NCBI RefSeq assembly: GCF_003121895.1
Contig: NZ_QEWW01000002.1
Span: 186,001-250,000, forward strand
Source of the DNA: Ignatzschineria cameli
Lineage (GTDB): Bacteria > Pseudomonadota > Gammaproteobacteria > Cardiobacteriales > Wohlfahrtiimonadaceae
Reading direction: 5' to 3'
Length of the DNA: 64,000 bases
The stretch's first letter is position 1, and the number at the start of each line of letters is the position of its first letter. Positions 30,748-39,520 of the stretch are shown in pieces. The notes below the pieces were generated by a model. It had not been told where the DNA came from and did not search any database. It worked only from the letters and a program-made list of their open reading frames with translations. Made by a program: the position numbers and the translations under genes.

Positions 30748-31006
30748 GAGTGTGTAACCTTTGTTCTTATAAGATGCGCTAGAAGAGGCAGAGCAAGTCT
30801 ATCGATGTTATGGCTCTTACCTGATCTATTTAAAGCGTGACTGATCTTTTAGGGAGCGGGTCGTTTAATCAACTCCCTATTTTGATCCCCCTTGATTATT
30901 TAGTTTCGTCCCCCTTTAAAAGGGTATAAAAAAGAAACTAAGATTACAGAATGCCTTAGCAAGATTGAGGAATCAAGTATTAGTTGTAACTATTCTTAAA
31001 GGCATA

Positions 31007-31879
31007 TTATTTGGGTTTGGGTGCACTATTTTGTGTTCGTGAACTATTGATAAAATGGTTGATAAAGTGACATATATCTCTAAATTGCGCTTCTAAAGAG
31101 GCGGTTGTAAGGTGGTAGGAGGGAATAGGCACCTGAAAGTAATCTAGTGCCCTTTGGGTAATTTCGGTAATAAAAGATTCAGAACCGATCGCTAAAGAGA
31201 TCGACTCTCTCCTCTTTTGTGCTTGCGCTAATATTTTTGGGATTTCTTTAGGCGTCGCTACGATAAATTCTACCTTTGATGTTGCTTGATTATTGCCAGT
31301 AGGCTCGACCATCTCAAAGAGGGTTGTAATGGGAAGAGTCAAAGGGTGGTCATTTTCTAGAAGAATTCTTTGACGAAAAAAGGGACGAATAATTGTTGGG
31401 ATAAAGTGCCAATTTTCGATGGGATTCTCACGGATTTCTGTGGCTGAGATAGGGAAGAGATCTCGCGGAGGATCGATCAATTGTACGGGGAGTTGAAAGA
31501 GTTTTTCATAATGAACCTTATCTTGGGGTTCGCTACTAAAGATAAGGGTAGGGGTGATCTTTAACGTGCTTAAAGTGCTCTTGAGCCGGTCACTCCAGGC
31601 TTCCCAGCCATTGGGGTAGGAGGGAATACCATCCTCATTAAAATCATATAAAAAGATCCCGGGAATCTCATTAAGACAGATCTTTGCCCAGTGGAGCCTA
31701 TCTTCAATGGTCGGTTGAGTTGTAAAGGCGCTGCTTTGATAGAGCTCCTCATCGCGATCTGTTTCGCTACAAACAAAAATATGTAGTTGATCAACACTCA
31801 ATTTTGCCGTGAGAATCATGCTAATGTGCCCTTGATGCAGGGGATAAAATTTTCCAACAATAAGACCAATTTTTTTCAT
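31007..31879 (-). CDS. NadR-like nicotinamide-nucleotide adenylyltransferase with degenerate kinase region
   Basis: The N-terminal part (about 1-168) matches the NMN adenylyltransferase domain of NadR: GKFYPLHQGHISMI (residues 9-22, HxGH-type nucleotidyltransferase motif) and ISATEIRENPIENWHFI (144-160), followed by RPFF. In NadR a ribosylnicotinamide kinase domain with a GGESSGKS-type P-loop follows immediately. Here that place reads RILLENDHPLTLP (171-183), with no P-loop. The tail (about 230-285) still resembles the NadR C-terminus. There is no N-terminal DNA-binding domain either. I infer an NAD-synthesis adenylyltransferase whose kinase half has decayed or been repurposed. Confidence 0.7.
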   Translation of the reverse strand: MKKIGLIVGKFYPLHQGHISMILTAKLSVDQLHIFVCSETDRDEELYQSSAFTTQPTIEDRLHWAKICLNEIPGIFLYDFNEDGIPSYPNGWEAWSDRLKSTLSTLKITPTLIFSSEPQDKVHYEKLFQLPVQLIDPPRDLFPISATEIRENPIENWHFIPTIIRPFFRQRILLENDHPLTLPITTLFEMVEPTGNNQATSKVEFIVATPKEIPKILAQAQKRRESISLAIGSESFITEITQRALDYFQVPIPSYHLTTASLEAQFRDICHFINHFINSSRTQNSAPKPK

Positions 31880-32010
31880 AAGTGATAGTAATTTTATAAT
31901 AAGTTGTTCATGTTATAATATTATGCCTTTGGTAACAGATAATAAAGGTCTTTGGCAGAGGGGAGGGATCGTGATAATTTCTCTCTTTTAACGCTACTCT
32001 TTTAATACTT

Positions 32011-32016
32011 TATAAT
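32011..32016 (+). promoter_or_regulatory. Possible -10 element for cls
   Basis: TATAAT at 32011-32016 lies 51 bases before the cls start in the divergent spacer. The best upstream -35 match (TTTAAC, 18 bases away) is weak. Confidence 0.35.
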
Positions 32017-32067
32017 CGCAGGAATTGATATCGAGATAATTCCGCTTTTCTTTTAGAGAATATTTGC

Positions 32068-33552
32068 ATGATAACATCGATTTTAACAGGTAGTTTCTTA
32101 TGGGCAGGGAGTCTGATTACTCTGTTACTCTATATTGTTTTTATTTTAGCGGTATGTGTCAAAATTATTATGGATAATACAAGTGCAAGTAAGACCCTAG
32201 GGTATCTTGTACTGATTGTCTTTTTGCCACTCTTCGGAGTTATCCTCTATCTCTCGTTAGGGGTTAACTATCGAAATAAGGCGATGTATGACAAAAAGCT
32301 AGAATATAACGATGATCTTAAAGATAAGATTTATGAGTATACTAAGCATATTGAGAATAATCCTCAAGCGATTGATAATCCTGTTATTGAGCAATTTAAA
32401 CGGCTTGCCCATTCTGTTTCTACAGAAGATATTCATTGGATGAGTTTAAATAATGATGTCAAACTCTTAAAAAATGGTGAGAATAAATATCCAGAGGTCT
32501 TAAAAGAGATTGCTGCTGCAAAGGAGACGATCCATATCGAGTATTACATTGTCCGTAATGATGGGATCGGTAATCAGATTAAAGATCTTCTGATTAAAAA
32601 AGCGAAAGAGGGTGTTAAAGTCCGTTTTATCTACGATGATTTTGGTAGTAAAAAGATCCGCGGAGATTTTGCTCAAGAGATGCGAGATGCAGGTATTGAG
32701 GTCTATCCTTTTAGAAAATTACTCTTTATCTTCTGGGCTAATCGTGTTAATTATCGTAATCACCGTAAAATTATTGTGATTGATGGACGGGTCGGCTTTG
32801 TTGGCGGCATTAATGTTGGTGATGATTATATCAATGTGCCGGGCAGCGGAAAACCCATATTGCGAGATATGCATGTGCGTTTAGAGGGTTATAGCTGTTA
32901 TGCTTTACAACATATCTTCCTATCAGATTGGAATTTCTGTGCAAAGCAGAAGATTGAACCGAATGCAGAATTATTTCCGGTAGATATGCGTGAAAAGCAG
33001 GGTAATACTGCGGTGCAGATTGTGGCAAGTGGCCCCGATTCACCAGAACCATATATTATGAACTCGATCATTCAGGCTATTGCGTTGGCGAAGAAAGAGG
33101 TACTGATTACGACCCCTTACTTTATTCCAACAGAGCAGATCTTAACGATGTTGAAAATAGCCGCAAGAAGTCAGGTGAAAGTTAAATTATTGGTGCCGGA
33201 GCGTACCAACTCTCTTTTAGTTCGAATGGCGAGTCGCGCGCTCTATCTCGATCTACTACGAGCAGGGGTTGAGATCTACCATTATCAGAAAGGTCTTATC
33301 CATGCCAAAACAAGTGTCTATGATCGAAGCTTAGCGATGATCGGAACGGCAAATATGGATATTAGAAGCTTTGATTTGAACTTTGAAGTGAATGCTATTA
33401 TGTACGATCGAGATTTTGCCGAGAAGATGACGGCACAATATTATGAGGATCTAGAAAGTTCAGTTCAGGTGACATTGGAAGAGTGGGAAAAACGACCTAA
33501 ATATAAGGTTTTTGCAGATAAGGTTGTCTACTTAGCCTCCTCATTGCTTTAA
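32068..33552 (+). CDS. cls: Cardiolipin synthase (PLD family)
   Basis: It condenses phosphatidylglycerol into cardiolipin at the inner membrane. The 494-residue protein has two N-terminal membrane segments (about 5-60) and two HKD motifs of the phospholipase D superfamily: NHRKIIVIDGRVGFVGG and LIHAKTSVYDRSLAMIGTAN, both with intact His and Lys. Length and layout match bacterial ClsA-type enzymes. A terminator follows 50 bases after the stop. Confidence 0.93.
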   Translation: MITSILTGSFLWAGSLITLLLYIVFILAVCVKIIMDNTSASKTLGYLVLIVFLPLFGVILYLSLGVNYRNKAMYDKKLEYNDDLKDKIYEYTKHIENNPQAIDNPVIEQFKRLAHSVSTEDIHWMSLNNDVKLLKNGENKYPEVLKEIAAAKETIHIEYYIVRNDGIGNQIKDLLIKKAKEGVKVRFIYDDFGSKKIRGDFAQEMRDAGIEVYPFRKLLFIFWANRVNYRNHRKIIVIDGRVGFVGGINVGDDYINVPGSGKPILRDMHVRLEGYSCYALQHIFLSDWNFCAKQKIEPNAELFPVDMREKQGNTAVQIVASGPDSPEPYIMNSIIQAIALAKKEVLITTPYFIPTEQILTMLKIAARSQVKVKLLVPERTNSLLVRMASRALYLDLLRAGVEIYHYQKGLIHAKTSVYDRSLAMIGTANMDIRSFDLNFEVNAIMYDRDFAEKMTAQYYEDLESSVQVTLEEWEKRPKYKVFADKVVYLASSLL

Positions 33553-33601
33553 TTGATAGAGCTTAATCGATAGAGCGATCAGTCCGCGAGGATCTTTAAA
33601 G

Positions 33602-33628
33602 AGCAGCTTCCTGATGGAGCTGCTTTTT
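33602..33628 (+). terminator. Terminator downstream of cls
   Basis: AGCAGCT (33602-33608) pairs with AGCTGCT (33618-33624), with further CC/GG pairing inside, followed by TTTTT. Confidence 0.8.
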
Positions 33629-33630
33629 AT

Positions 33631-33654
33631 ATCTCTATCTTTATCTCTATCTCT
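33631..33654. repeat. Hexamer repeat ATCTCT x4
   Basis: ATCTCT, ATCTTT, ATCTCT, ATCTCT run in tandem in the spacer between the convergent cls and Nudix genes, immediately after the cls terminator. Confidence 0.7.
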
Positions 33655-33677
33655 TTTGATGCACTTGCCTCCCTGTT

Positions 33678-34562
33678 TTAAATAGAGTTAGGCGCTAAAC
33701 GTTCTGCGAGATATTGTTGCTCCGTGAGTGTAAGTTGTGTTAATCCTTTTCGAAGCAGAAAGTGCAGGGTGACAAGGCCGCTATTGGGCTTAAACTTCTC
33801 CCCATCGAGAAGCGCTTCCATGACTATATCCGGTGTTAAGGCATGAAAAGCCTCTACTTCACCATCATTAATCTGTGGTTTAAAAGAGGGCGGGATGGGT
33901 AGATCAAAGATAAAGATCGATTCATCTCGAATACTTTTATGGTATTCCGTTAAGTAATTAAAGGGGGTAATAAATGTGAGAGATTGAGTCGTCTCTTGTG
34001 GGATATTCGCCTCCTCCATCGCCTCTCGTTTAGCCGTCTCTGAGGGGATCTCCCCATAACTTAATCCCCCGGCGGCAATATTATCGAGCTTATGAGGTTC
34101 AATTAATTTAAGTTTAGAGCGCTGAGCAAGCCAGAGATGAGAGATAGAGGTCTGTGAGTGATGTTCCACCGGTACATAACCATTAATATGCACCCCAAAA
34201 ACTCTAAATCCTAAAAAGGGGGCAACACCACGCTCAATTGTAAAGAGTGCGTTTTTCAAGATCTCATTTCGGCGATAGATACCATAAGCTTCATCACGCC
34301 AGTTAGTGATAATGCCGGCGAGTCGTAGCGCTTCTGAAAATTGTGCAAGAGAGTAGCTTCGCTCTTCAAAAGAGGCGGCGATAAATTGGGGGGTAAAGGC
34401 GAGAGTTGAATCTGTACGATTGAGAAGAAAGAGCTCAGGGAAGTGGGCTATTGTTGCGATATTATCTCGATGAACCCAGCCAATAATCTCTGTTTGAAAG
34501 TAGAGTGGCCAATAGTTAGAGAAGTTGGGTTTTGGAAGATACTTAAAGAGATTAGAGAGCAT
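33678..34562 (-). CDS. Nudix hydrolase with DUF4743-type N-terminal domain
   Basis: The 294-residue protein has an N-terminal region of about 120 residues like that in eukaryotic and bacterial thiamine-pyrophosphokinase-associated Nudix proteins, then a Nudix box at about 165-188: GGLSYGEIPSETAKREAMEE, then ANI. The Glu and REAMEE core is intact, while the last consensus Gly is Asn. Such enzymes cleave nucleoside diphosphates linked to another group; some act on damaged thiamine diphosphate derivatives. The substrate here is unknown. It is transcribed in the same direction as the upstream MCE operon. Confidence 0.8.
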   Translation of the reverse strand: MLSNLFKYLPKPNFSNYWPLYFQTEIIGWVHRDNIATIAHFPELFLLNRTDSTLAFTPQFIAASFEERSYSLAQFSEALRLAGIITNWRDEAYGIYRRNEILKNALFTIERGVAPFLGFRVFGVHINGYVPVEHHSQTSISHLWLAQRSKLKLIEPHKLDNIAAGGLSYGEIPSETAKREAMEEANIPQETTQSLTFITPFNYLTEYHKSIRDESIFIFDLPIPPSFKPQINDGEVEAFHALTPDIVMEALLDGEKFKPNSGLVTLHFLLRKGLTQLTLTEQQYLAERLAPNSI

Positions 34563-34583
34563 ATTAAGTGATTGCGTTAGATA

Positions 34584-34654
34584 AAAGAGTGGGCACTTAT
34601 TGATCCTTTAAGAATAGAAATTCTATAGAGATCTTTAAATAATGCCCACACTTT
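34584..34654 (-). terminator. Candidate terminator of the MCE lipid-transport operon
   Basis: On the minus strand AAAGTGTGGGCA pairs with TGCCCACTCTTT with one mismatch in 12. The 47-base loop contains a small inner hairpin, and TTTT overlaps the stem end. The loop is long, so it is only a candidate. Confidence 0.4.
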
Positions 34655-34740
34655 CTCGCTATTTTTCTTATTGATAGAGATTTAAATAGAAAACTTGATA
34701 AAAGTTTTGGTAGAAGCCTTATTAATCATTGTGCTAACGA

Positions 34741-35340
34741 TTAGTAGCGACGTAATGTCTGTGTGATATCTGCCGCAAGGGAATCTGCAATTTTCTGCAA
34801 TGCTCGATTGTATGCTACAACTCCACCTTCTGCGTCATAACTTCGGCTAGGCTCTGTAACATTATAGGTAAATGTTTTGATAATCTTATTATTGTGATTA
34901 TTGATGAGGCGTGCTTGTAGTTTCAAGACAATGTGATTATCAGTTGCATTGGGAAAAATCTGATTCATCTCTAAGAGAGTAATGTCGAGACGATTTTGCG
35001 CAGTAACACTATTAGGCGCCATCACGACATATTGAAATAGTGCGCGGTTCTCCAAATCTTGAGTGATAAGAGATTGAATTAATTGTGCCGGTGGAGCAAC
35101 CCAATCGCTTTTGGTATAGCTCTCAATCTCATTCGGAGAGCGACTATAGGTCATATCGGTTGAGAGTCGACCGATCGATTTTACTTGAGAAACCATTAAA
35201 GAGGGAAGTGCTCGATTGCCTGTCGCAACGCTATTTTCTGCTGGGCTTAAGGTAAAGCTCTTCTTCGGTGGTGCAGATGCACATCCTACCATGATAAGGG
35301 GAAGTGCAAAAAAGAGGATAAGTTTTTGCAAACGCTTCAT
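34741..35340 (-). CDS. PqiC/DUF330-type auxiliary lipoprotein of an MCE transporter
   Basis: The 199-residue product has a lipoprotein signal peptide with the lipobox LIMVGC (Cys19) followed by ASAPPKKS. The body resembles ABC-type transport auxiliary lipoproteins (PqiC family) that accompany MCE proteins and sit in the outer membrane. It is the last gene of the operon with MlaE-, MlaF- and MlaD-like genes and probably completes the periplasmic path. No MlaA, MlaB or MlaC homolog is present nearby. Confidence 0.75.
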   Translation of the reverse strand: MKRLQKLILFFALPLIMVGCASAPPKKSFTLSPAENSVATGNRALPSLMVSQVKSIGRLSTDMTYSRSPNEIESYTKSDWVAPPAQLIQSLITQDLENRALFQYVVMAPNSVTAQNRLDITLLEMNQIFPNATDNHIVLKLQARLINNHNNKIIKTFTYNVTEPSRSYDAEGGVVAYNRALQKIADSLAADITQTLRRY

Positions 35341-35377
35341 AGATATTCTCCTGATAGAGGCTATCGCCTTTGGAAAA

Positions 35378-35409
35378 GATAGATAATAGATAGATAATAG
35401 ATAGATAAG
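35378..35409. repeat. Tandem repeat, 11-bp unit ATAGATAGATA
   Basis: The 11-base unit is repeated about three times, between the MlaD-like gene and the lipoprotein gene, inside the operon. Confidence 0.75.
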
Positions 35410-35490
35410 TAGGTATTTAAATTAAAATAGAATGTTAGGGGTAAGGCGCGGAAATCAGCTCTGATCCCCGCTCTTAAAGGGCTATATTAT

Positions 35491-36414
35491 TTATTCCCCA
35501 GGACCGGGTTGCTGTTTAGGTTTACCTAAGATAATCGAGTTTGGTGCCGCTTCAAGCTCTTGCATAAAGAGAGAGAAGTTGTAGAGCGCATTCTCTAGCG
35601 TTGGTAAAATCGATTGCAAATTACTATTTGTCTCTTCACCTAAATCATTCCAAGTCCCTAGCGTTGATTGAGCACTATCTAACGTCTTATTAACATTGAC
35701 AGTTGTCTGCTCAAGTTGCTTTGAAGCCCCTTGGATCTGCTTTGCAAATTCACCGATAGCTGTAGCAGCTTCTTTAATTTTTGGTTGAATGGTATCAATC
35801 GTATCACTTGCTTTCTCTGTTAATGTATTAACTTTTCCCCCAATACCAGCAAGATCGGCAGTAAATGCATTGGTGTTACTTAAAATATTGGAGAAATTAT
35901 CGATATTTTCAGTTGTTAAGATCGATCCCATCTTTTTAGAGAGCTCTGTCAGTGATTTGGTAATATTATCGAGCGCCTCATCTAATCGACGAGCGAGGGA
36001 AGGGCCATTTTGAATCGTCGGAATAGGATCCATTTTTGTCGGAAGAAGAGCTCCTGCTTGAGGCGTTCCACCGCTTAAGCTTACATTAACAATACCGGTA
36101 ATACCTCGGTTGATGAGCTCTGCTTTTGTATCTTTCTTAATGGGGGTGCCGACATCAATATTGAGGAAGATTGTCACATAGCGAGGATCTTCCTGATTGA
36201 GCTCGATTTTACCAACCTTACCGACATTTACTCCGCGATAATCGATCGGTGAGTTGACCGATAAGCCTGCAACCGACTCATTGGTAACGACTTTATATTC
36301 AATCGTATTAACCTTTTCAAAGCCATTTGTGAGCCAAATGACTAAGGCAATAAGGCATGCGATAAATCCGAGTACAAAAGCGCCGACAATAGTGTAATTA
36401 AATTTGTGTTCCAT
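35491..36414 (-). CDS. MlaD family MCE-domain lipid-binding protein
   Basis: The protein has one N-terminal membrane anchor (about 5-28) and an MCE domain (about 35-115: TNESVAGLSVNSPIDYRGVN, VGKVGKIEL). A long helical C-terminal region with alternating TEKASDTIDTIQ-type heptads follows. MCE proteins form hexameric rings that pass phospholipids across the periplasm. The 307-residue start at 36414 (MEHKFNY...) has GGAG six bases upstream. An in-frame ATG at 36426 would overlap that box. It overlaps the ATPase gene by 17 bases. Confidence 0.88.
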   Translation of the reverse strand: MEHKFNYTIVGAFVLGFIACLIALVIWLTNGFEKVNTIEYKVVTNESVAGLSVNSPIDYRGVNVGKVGKIELNQEDPRYVTIFLNIDVGTPIKKDTKAELINRGITGIVNVSLSGGTPQAGALLPTKMDPIPTIQNGPSLARRLDEALDNITKSLTELSKKMGSILTTENIDNFSNILSNTNAFTADLAGIGGKVNTLTEKASDTIDTIQPKIKEAATAIGEFAKQIQGASKQLEQTTVNVNKTLDSAQSTLGTWNDLGEETNSNLQSILPTLENALYNFSLFMQELEAAPNSIILGKPKQQPGPGE

Positions 36415-37216
36415 GTGCCTCTCCAACTATGCGTCCACGTGGACCTTGGAAATAGTGTTGAATTAAAGGATTATCATTTTTAACCAGTTCAGCGATAGGT
36501 TGATAGGCGATCAACTTTTTATCACCTAAAAATGCGACCTGATCTGAGATGGCCCAGATAGAATCTAAGTCATGTGTCACCATAACCACTGTCAGGTTGA
36601 GTGATTCTTTTAACTGCCGCATAAGATCATCAAATTCAGCAGCAGAGACAGGATCGAGTCCCGCCGTGGGCTCATCTAAAAAGAGGAGTTCCGGGTCGAG
36701 AGCGAGTGCTCTTGCTAAGCTTGCACGCTTAATCATCCCGCCCGAGAGATCTTTCGGTAGGAGATTGGCAGCTTGGGGCTTTAAGCCCGAGAGCGTTAAT
36801 TTTAGCATCGCAACCTCTTCCATCTCTTTACGGCTCAATTTTGTATGCTCTTGGAGCGGCACCATAATATTCTCTAGTACCGTTAGTGAACTAAAGAGTG
36901 CACCTCCCTGAAAGAGCATTCCAAAGGTTTGACGTAGTTTTTGAGCCTCTTTATGGGTCGATCCCCAAACGGGTTGATTAAAGAGATAGACCTGCCCCTT
37001 TGTCGGTTTTTGTAACATGATAATACAGCGAAGAAGGGTGGTTTTTCCAGAGCCTGATCCGCCAACAAGGGCAACTAACTCCCCTTTTTTAACAGTCATA
37101 TTGAGATCTTCATGAACCGAGTGGGTTCCAAAGCTGTTGTAGATATGTTCAACACGAATCACATCATCATTATTTACAGCTTGAGATTGTGGCATTGCAA
37201 TTTTAACTTCACTCAT
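36398..37216 (-). CDS. MlaF-type ABC transporter ATP-binding protein
   Basis: The 272-residue ATPase has Walker A GGSGSGKTTLL, the signature LSGGMIKRASLARALA (the MlaF variant of LSGGQ), Walker B LLFLDEPTAGLDP and the switch HDLDSIWAISDQ. It powers the lipid permease encoded 12 bases upstream and overlaps the MlaD-like gene downstream. Confidence 0.92.
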   Translation of the reverse strand: MSEVKIAMPQSQAVNNDDVIRVEHIYNSFGTHSVHEDLNMTVKKGELVALVGGSGSGKTTLLRCIIMLQKPTKGQVYLFNQPVWGSTHKEAQKLRQTFGMLFQGGALFSSLTVLENIMVPLQEHTKLSRKEMEEVAMLKLTLSGLKPQAANLLPKDLSGGMIKRASLARALALDPELLFLDEPTAGLDPVSAAEFDDLMRQLKESLNLTVVMVTHDLDSIWAISDQVAFLGDKKLIAYQPIAELVKNDNPLIQHYFQGPRGRIVGEAHGTQI

Positions 37217-37228
37217 CGATCGATCTCC

Positions 37229-38335
37229 TTATAAACCAACATTGCGCATCAAGATGGAGAAGAGCGCGACGATGACAATAACATAGAAGATAGATTGAAC
37301 AACGGCTTTCGTTGTCTGTTGTCCGACACTATCTGCACCACCTTGCACTTGAAACCCTTGGTAGCATCCCACTAAAGTGATCACAATTGCAAAGACAGGA
37401 GCTTGAACAATTCCCACTAAGAGCGAACGCCAAGTAACCGCATTAGGAATCGTTGTAATAAATTCACCAAAAGAGATATCGAGATAGATGGCAGCAAGAC
37501 ACATACTGCCGAAGATCGCCATCATATCGGCAAAGAGTGTGAGTAGCGGTAGAGAGACTGCTAATGCATACATCTTAGGTAAAACAAGCTGATCGTAGCG
37601 ATTGATTCCAATTGTCTCTAAGGCATCAACCTCCTCATTGACCACCATTGTTCCAATCTGTGCGGCATAAGCCGCTCCTGTTCGTCCGGCGATGATAATA
37701 GCCGTTAAGAGAGGTCCTAAGACACGTAATATTGCTACGGTGGAGAAATCAACAATATAGATACTTGCACCAAACATCTGCAGAAGACTTCCCGCTTGAT
37801 AAGAGATAACGGCACCGATCAAGAAGTTGAGAAGACCGATAATCGGTAGCGCCATAACCCCTGCATTTTGGATATTAGCCCAAAATGCACTCCATCTAAT
37901 CTTCCATGGAGTGAAGGCGCGTTGTGTTGCAATAACTGAAATCTCACCAATAAATTCGATAAATTTTTGAATCTCATCGAGTAGGTAGATGGTAAACATC
38001 CCAACTCGTTTGGTAAAGCTATTGTGATTATCGGGTGCCGCTAATTGAATGCCGGCATCTTCGATACGAGATTTAATATAGAGATAGAGATCAAGTTGCT
38101 TCTTCTCAAACCCCTGATAATCAACTTTGCTCTCTTTTGGAAGGCTTTTGAGCGCAATATAGAGCTCCTGACATCCTGTGGTGTCGATCTGGCTTAGCTT
38201 TGAGCCATCGACTATCACATCCTTTAGAGTTGCAATTTGTGGCTGTATCTTATCCGATGCGAGCTGAATTTCTCGCAAATTAGATAGCGTCCACTGCCCA
38301 TCTATTATGATTGTATTGTTATCAATCGTTATCAT
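37229..38335 (-). CDS. MlaE family lipid ABC permease with fused N-terminal STAS domain
   Basis: Residues 1 to about 110 form a STAS-like domain (DGSKLSQIDTTGCQELYIAL), the fold of MlaB, which is a separate protein in E. coli. Residues about 115-368 are an MlaE-type permease with several membrane segments, GRTGAAYAAQIGTMVVNEEVDALETIGI and the family-typical QTTKAVVQSIFYVIVIVALF end. The fusion explains why no mlaB gene is present. It is the first gene of the four-gene operon. Confidence 0.9.
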   Translation of the reverse strand: MITIDNNTIIIDGQWTLSNLREIQLASDKIQPQIATLKDVIVDGSKLSQIDTTGCQELYIALKSLPKESKVDYQGFEKKQLDLYLYIKSRIEDAGIQLAAPDNHNSFTKRVGMFTIYLLDEIQKFIEFIGEISVIATQRAFTPWKIRWSAFWANIQNAGVMALPIIGLLNFLIGAVISYQAGSLLQMFGASIYIVDFSTVAILRVLGPLLTAIIIAGRTGAAYAAQIGTMVVNEEVDALETIGINRYDQLVLPKMYALAVSLPLLTLFADMMAIFGSMCLAAIYLDISFGEFITTIPNAVTWRSLLVGIVQAPVFAIVITLVGCYQGFQVQGGADSVGQQTTKAVVQSIFYVIVIVALFSILMRNVGL

Positions 38336-38777
38336 TTTGTTTGACTCATTAGTAACGGATATAAAAGTACCAAAATACCGGCATCAAAATTATAAGTAAA
38401 TTATCAATAAAATTATTAATCAAATTAACAATCAAATTAACAAAATTAACAATTAAATTGTCAGCTAAATTGTTAACTCAGTTATCGATTAATAGCCATT
38501 GATTATGCGATATAAATTAATAGATCAATCGAATAGATAGATCAAATTAGATAGATCAAATAGACGCATTGGGTAGAAATATCGAATAAAAGTCTCGATA
38601 TATCTGTATGTCGTTATGTTGCTATCTCATCATACAGCATATTGATATGCTTGATATTGATCTATCGAAATATTACTGTATCGCAAGTTATTCTATGCCC
38701 AATCGATACTTTTGGGGAATCTGATGATCGTCGACATTTATCAACAATCATCAATATTGTACGTGGAACAAAGGGGA
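38336..38777. other. AT-rich spacer between the MCE operon and the nuclease gene
   Basis: This 442-base spacer should hold the MCE-operon promoter (minus strand). It contains repeated words: ATCAAATTAACA twice with a third partial copy (38419-38451), and the 14-base AGATAGATCAAATT/A twice (38535-38562). No convincing gene; a 71-codon frame (38712-38927) overlaps the nuclease gene and has no ribosome binding site. Confidence 0.6.
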
Positions 38778-39425
38778 TTAGCGAGGATTAACTTTACGCC
38801 AAGCGGCTGGATTTTGTTGATGTCCTGGTTGAGACCAAATACCCCGTTTAGCGGCTTTTGCATCTCGTTCTGCCTGATAATATTGTGGATCATTATTATA
38901 TTGTTGGTAGACAACTGCTTCACCTAAGCGAACCATCTCAAGTCCGATATCTTTTTTTTGATAGAAGAGTTGTGCCACATAGCGTTGATAGTGATCTCGA
39001 TCTCTAATTCTCAGCGTAATCATACCATCTTTCTCCTTTGGAAGAAGTTTTATCAGTGCCGATTTTGCCCGTTCTCCCCACGGTTTTTGCCCCATCTCCG
39101 GTGCATCCATCCCCCAAATTCTCACTCTAATTTTTTGCCACTTTCCCTTGGGATCTCCCGATTGTGAGCAAGTAGTAGGGCAGATCGCTGTGATTGAATC
39201 ACCATCACTAATATGACTGACTTTACAGGGGCATTGATATCCCTTCTTAAGTTGAATAGTCGGTTTTGAGGCGGAGGTTGCTTGCGGTTTCTCTAGAAAA
39301 AAGGAGCTAGCAAAGATCGCTGCAAAGAGGAGCGCGACCACTATTTTTCCGCGTTGTTCACGTCTAATTTTACCCAATAAGTTTTTTAAATAATATTTAA
39401 TCGCTTTTGAGTATTGATATTTCAT
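38778..39425 (-). CDS. Membrane-anchored staphylococcal-nuclease-like protein
   Basis: The 215-residue protein has an N-terminal membrane segment (about 28-44) and an SNase/TNase domain (about 62-205). Catalytic-type residues are visible: Arg102 and Asp107 in VRIWGMDAPE, Glu118 in GERA, and Arg148 in DHYQRYVAQ, where the usual Gly of the DxYGR motif is Gln. Four cysteines (65, 67, 82, 86) sit in a small insert in the first beta strands and could form disulfides or bind metal. I infer an exported or periplasmic nuclease. It is encoded alone on the minus strand. Confidence 0.8.
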   Translation of the reverse strand: MKYQYSKAIKYYLKNLLGKIRREQRGKIVVALLFAAIFASSFFLEKPQATSASKPTIQLKKGYQCPCKVSHISDGDSITAICPTTCSQSGDPKGKWQKIRVRIWGMDAPEMGQKPWGERAKSALIKLLPKEKDGMITLRIRDRDHYQRYVAQLFYQKKDIGLEMVRLGEAVVYQQYNNDPQYYQAERDAKAAKRGIWSQPGHQQNPAAWRKVNPR

Positions 39426-39520
39426 CTCGATATTGTGTTGGCGTAATTAAAAAGTTAAAAGTTAAGAGGCTAAAAAGGTTGAAGGGGCAATTAACTCTTT
39501 CTTTTCTCTCTAGACATTGC

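Noticed and set aside
35789-37074. Opposite or alternative frames in the MCE operon
   Set aside because: They overlap well-supported mlaD- and mlaF-like genes and show no domain or start signal.
38712-38927. 71-codon frame at the end of the AT-rich spacer
   Set aside because: Most of it overlaps the nuclease gene on the other strand; no ribosome binding site.
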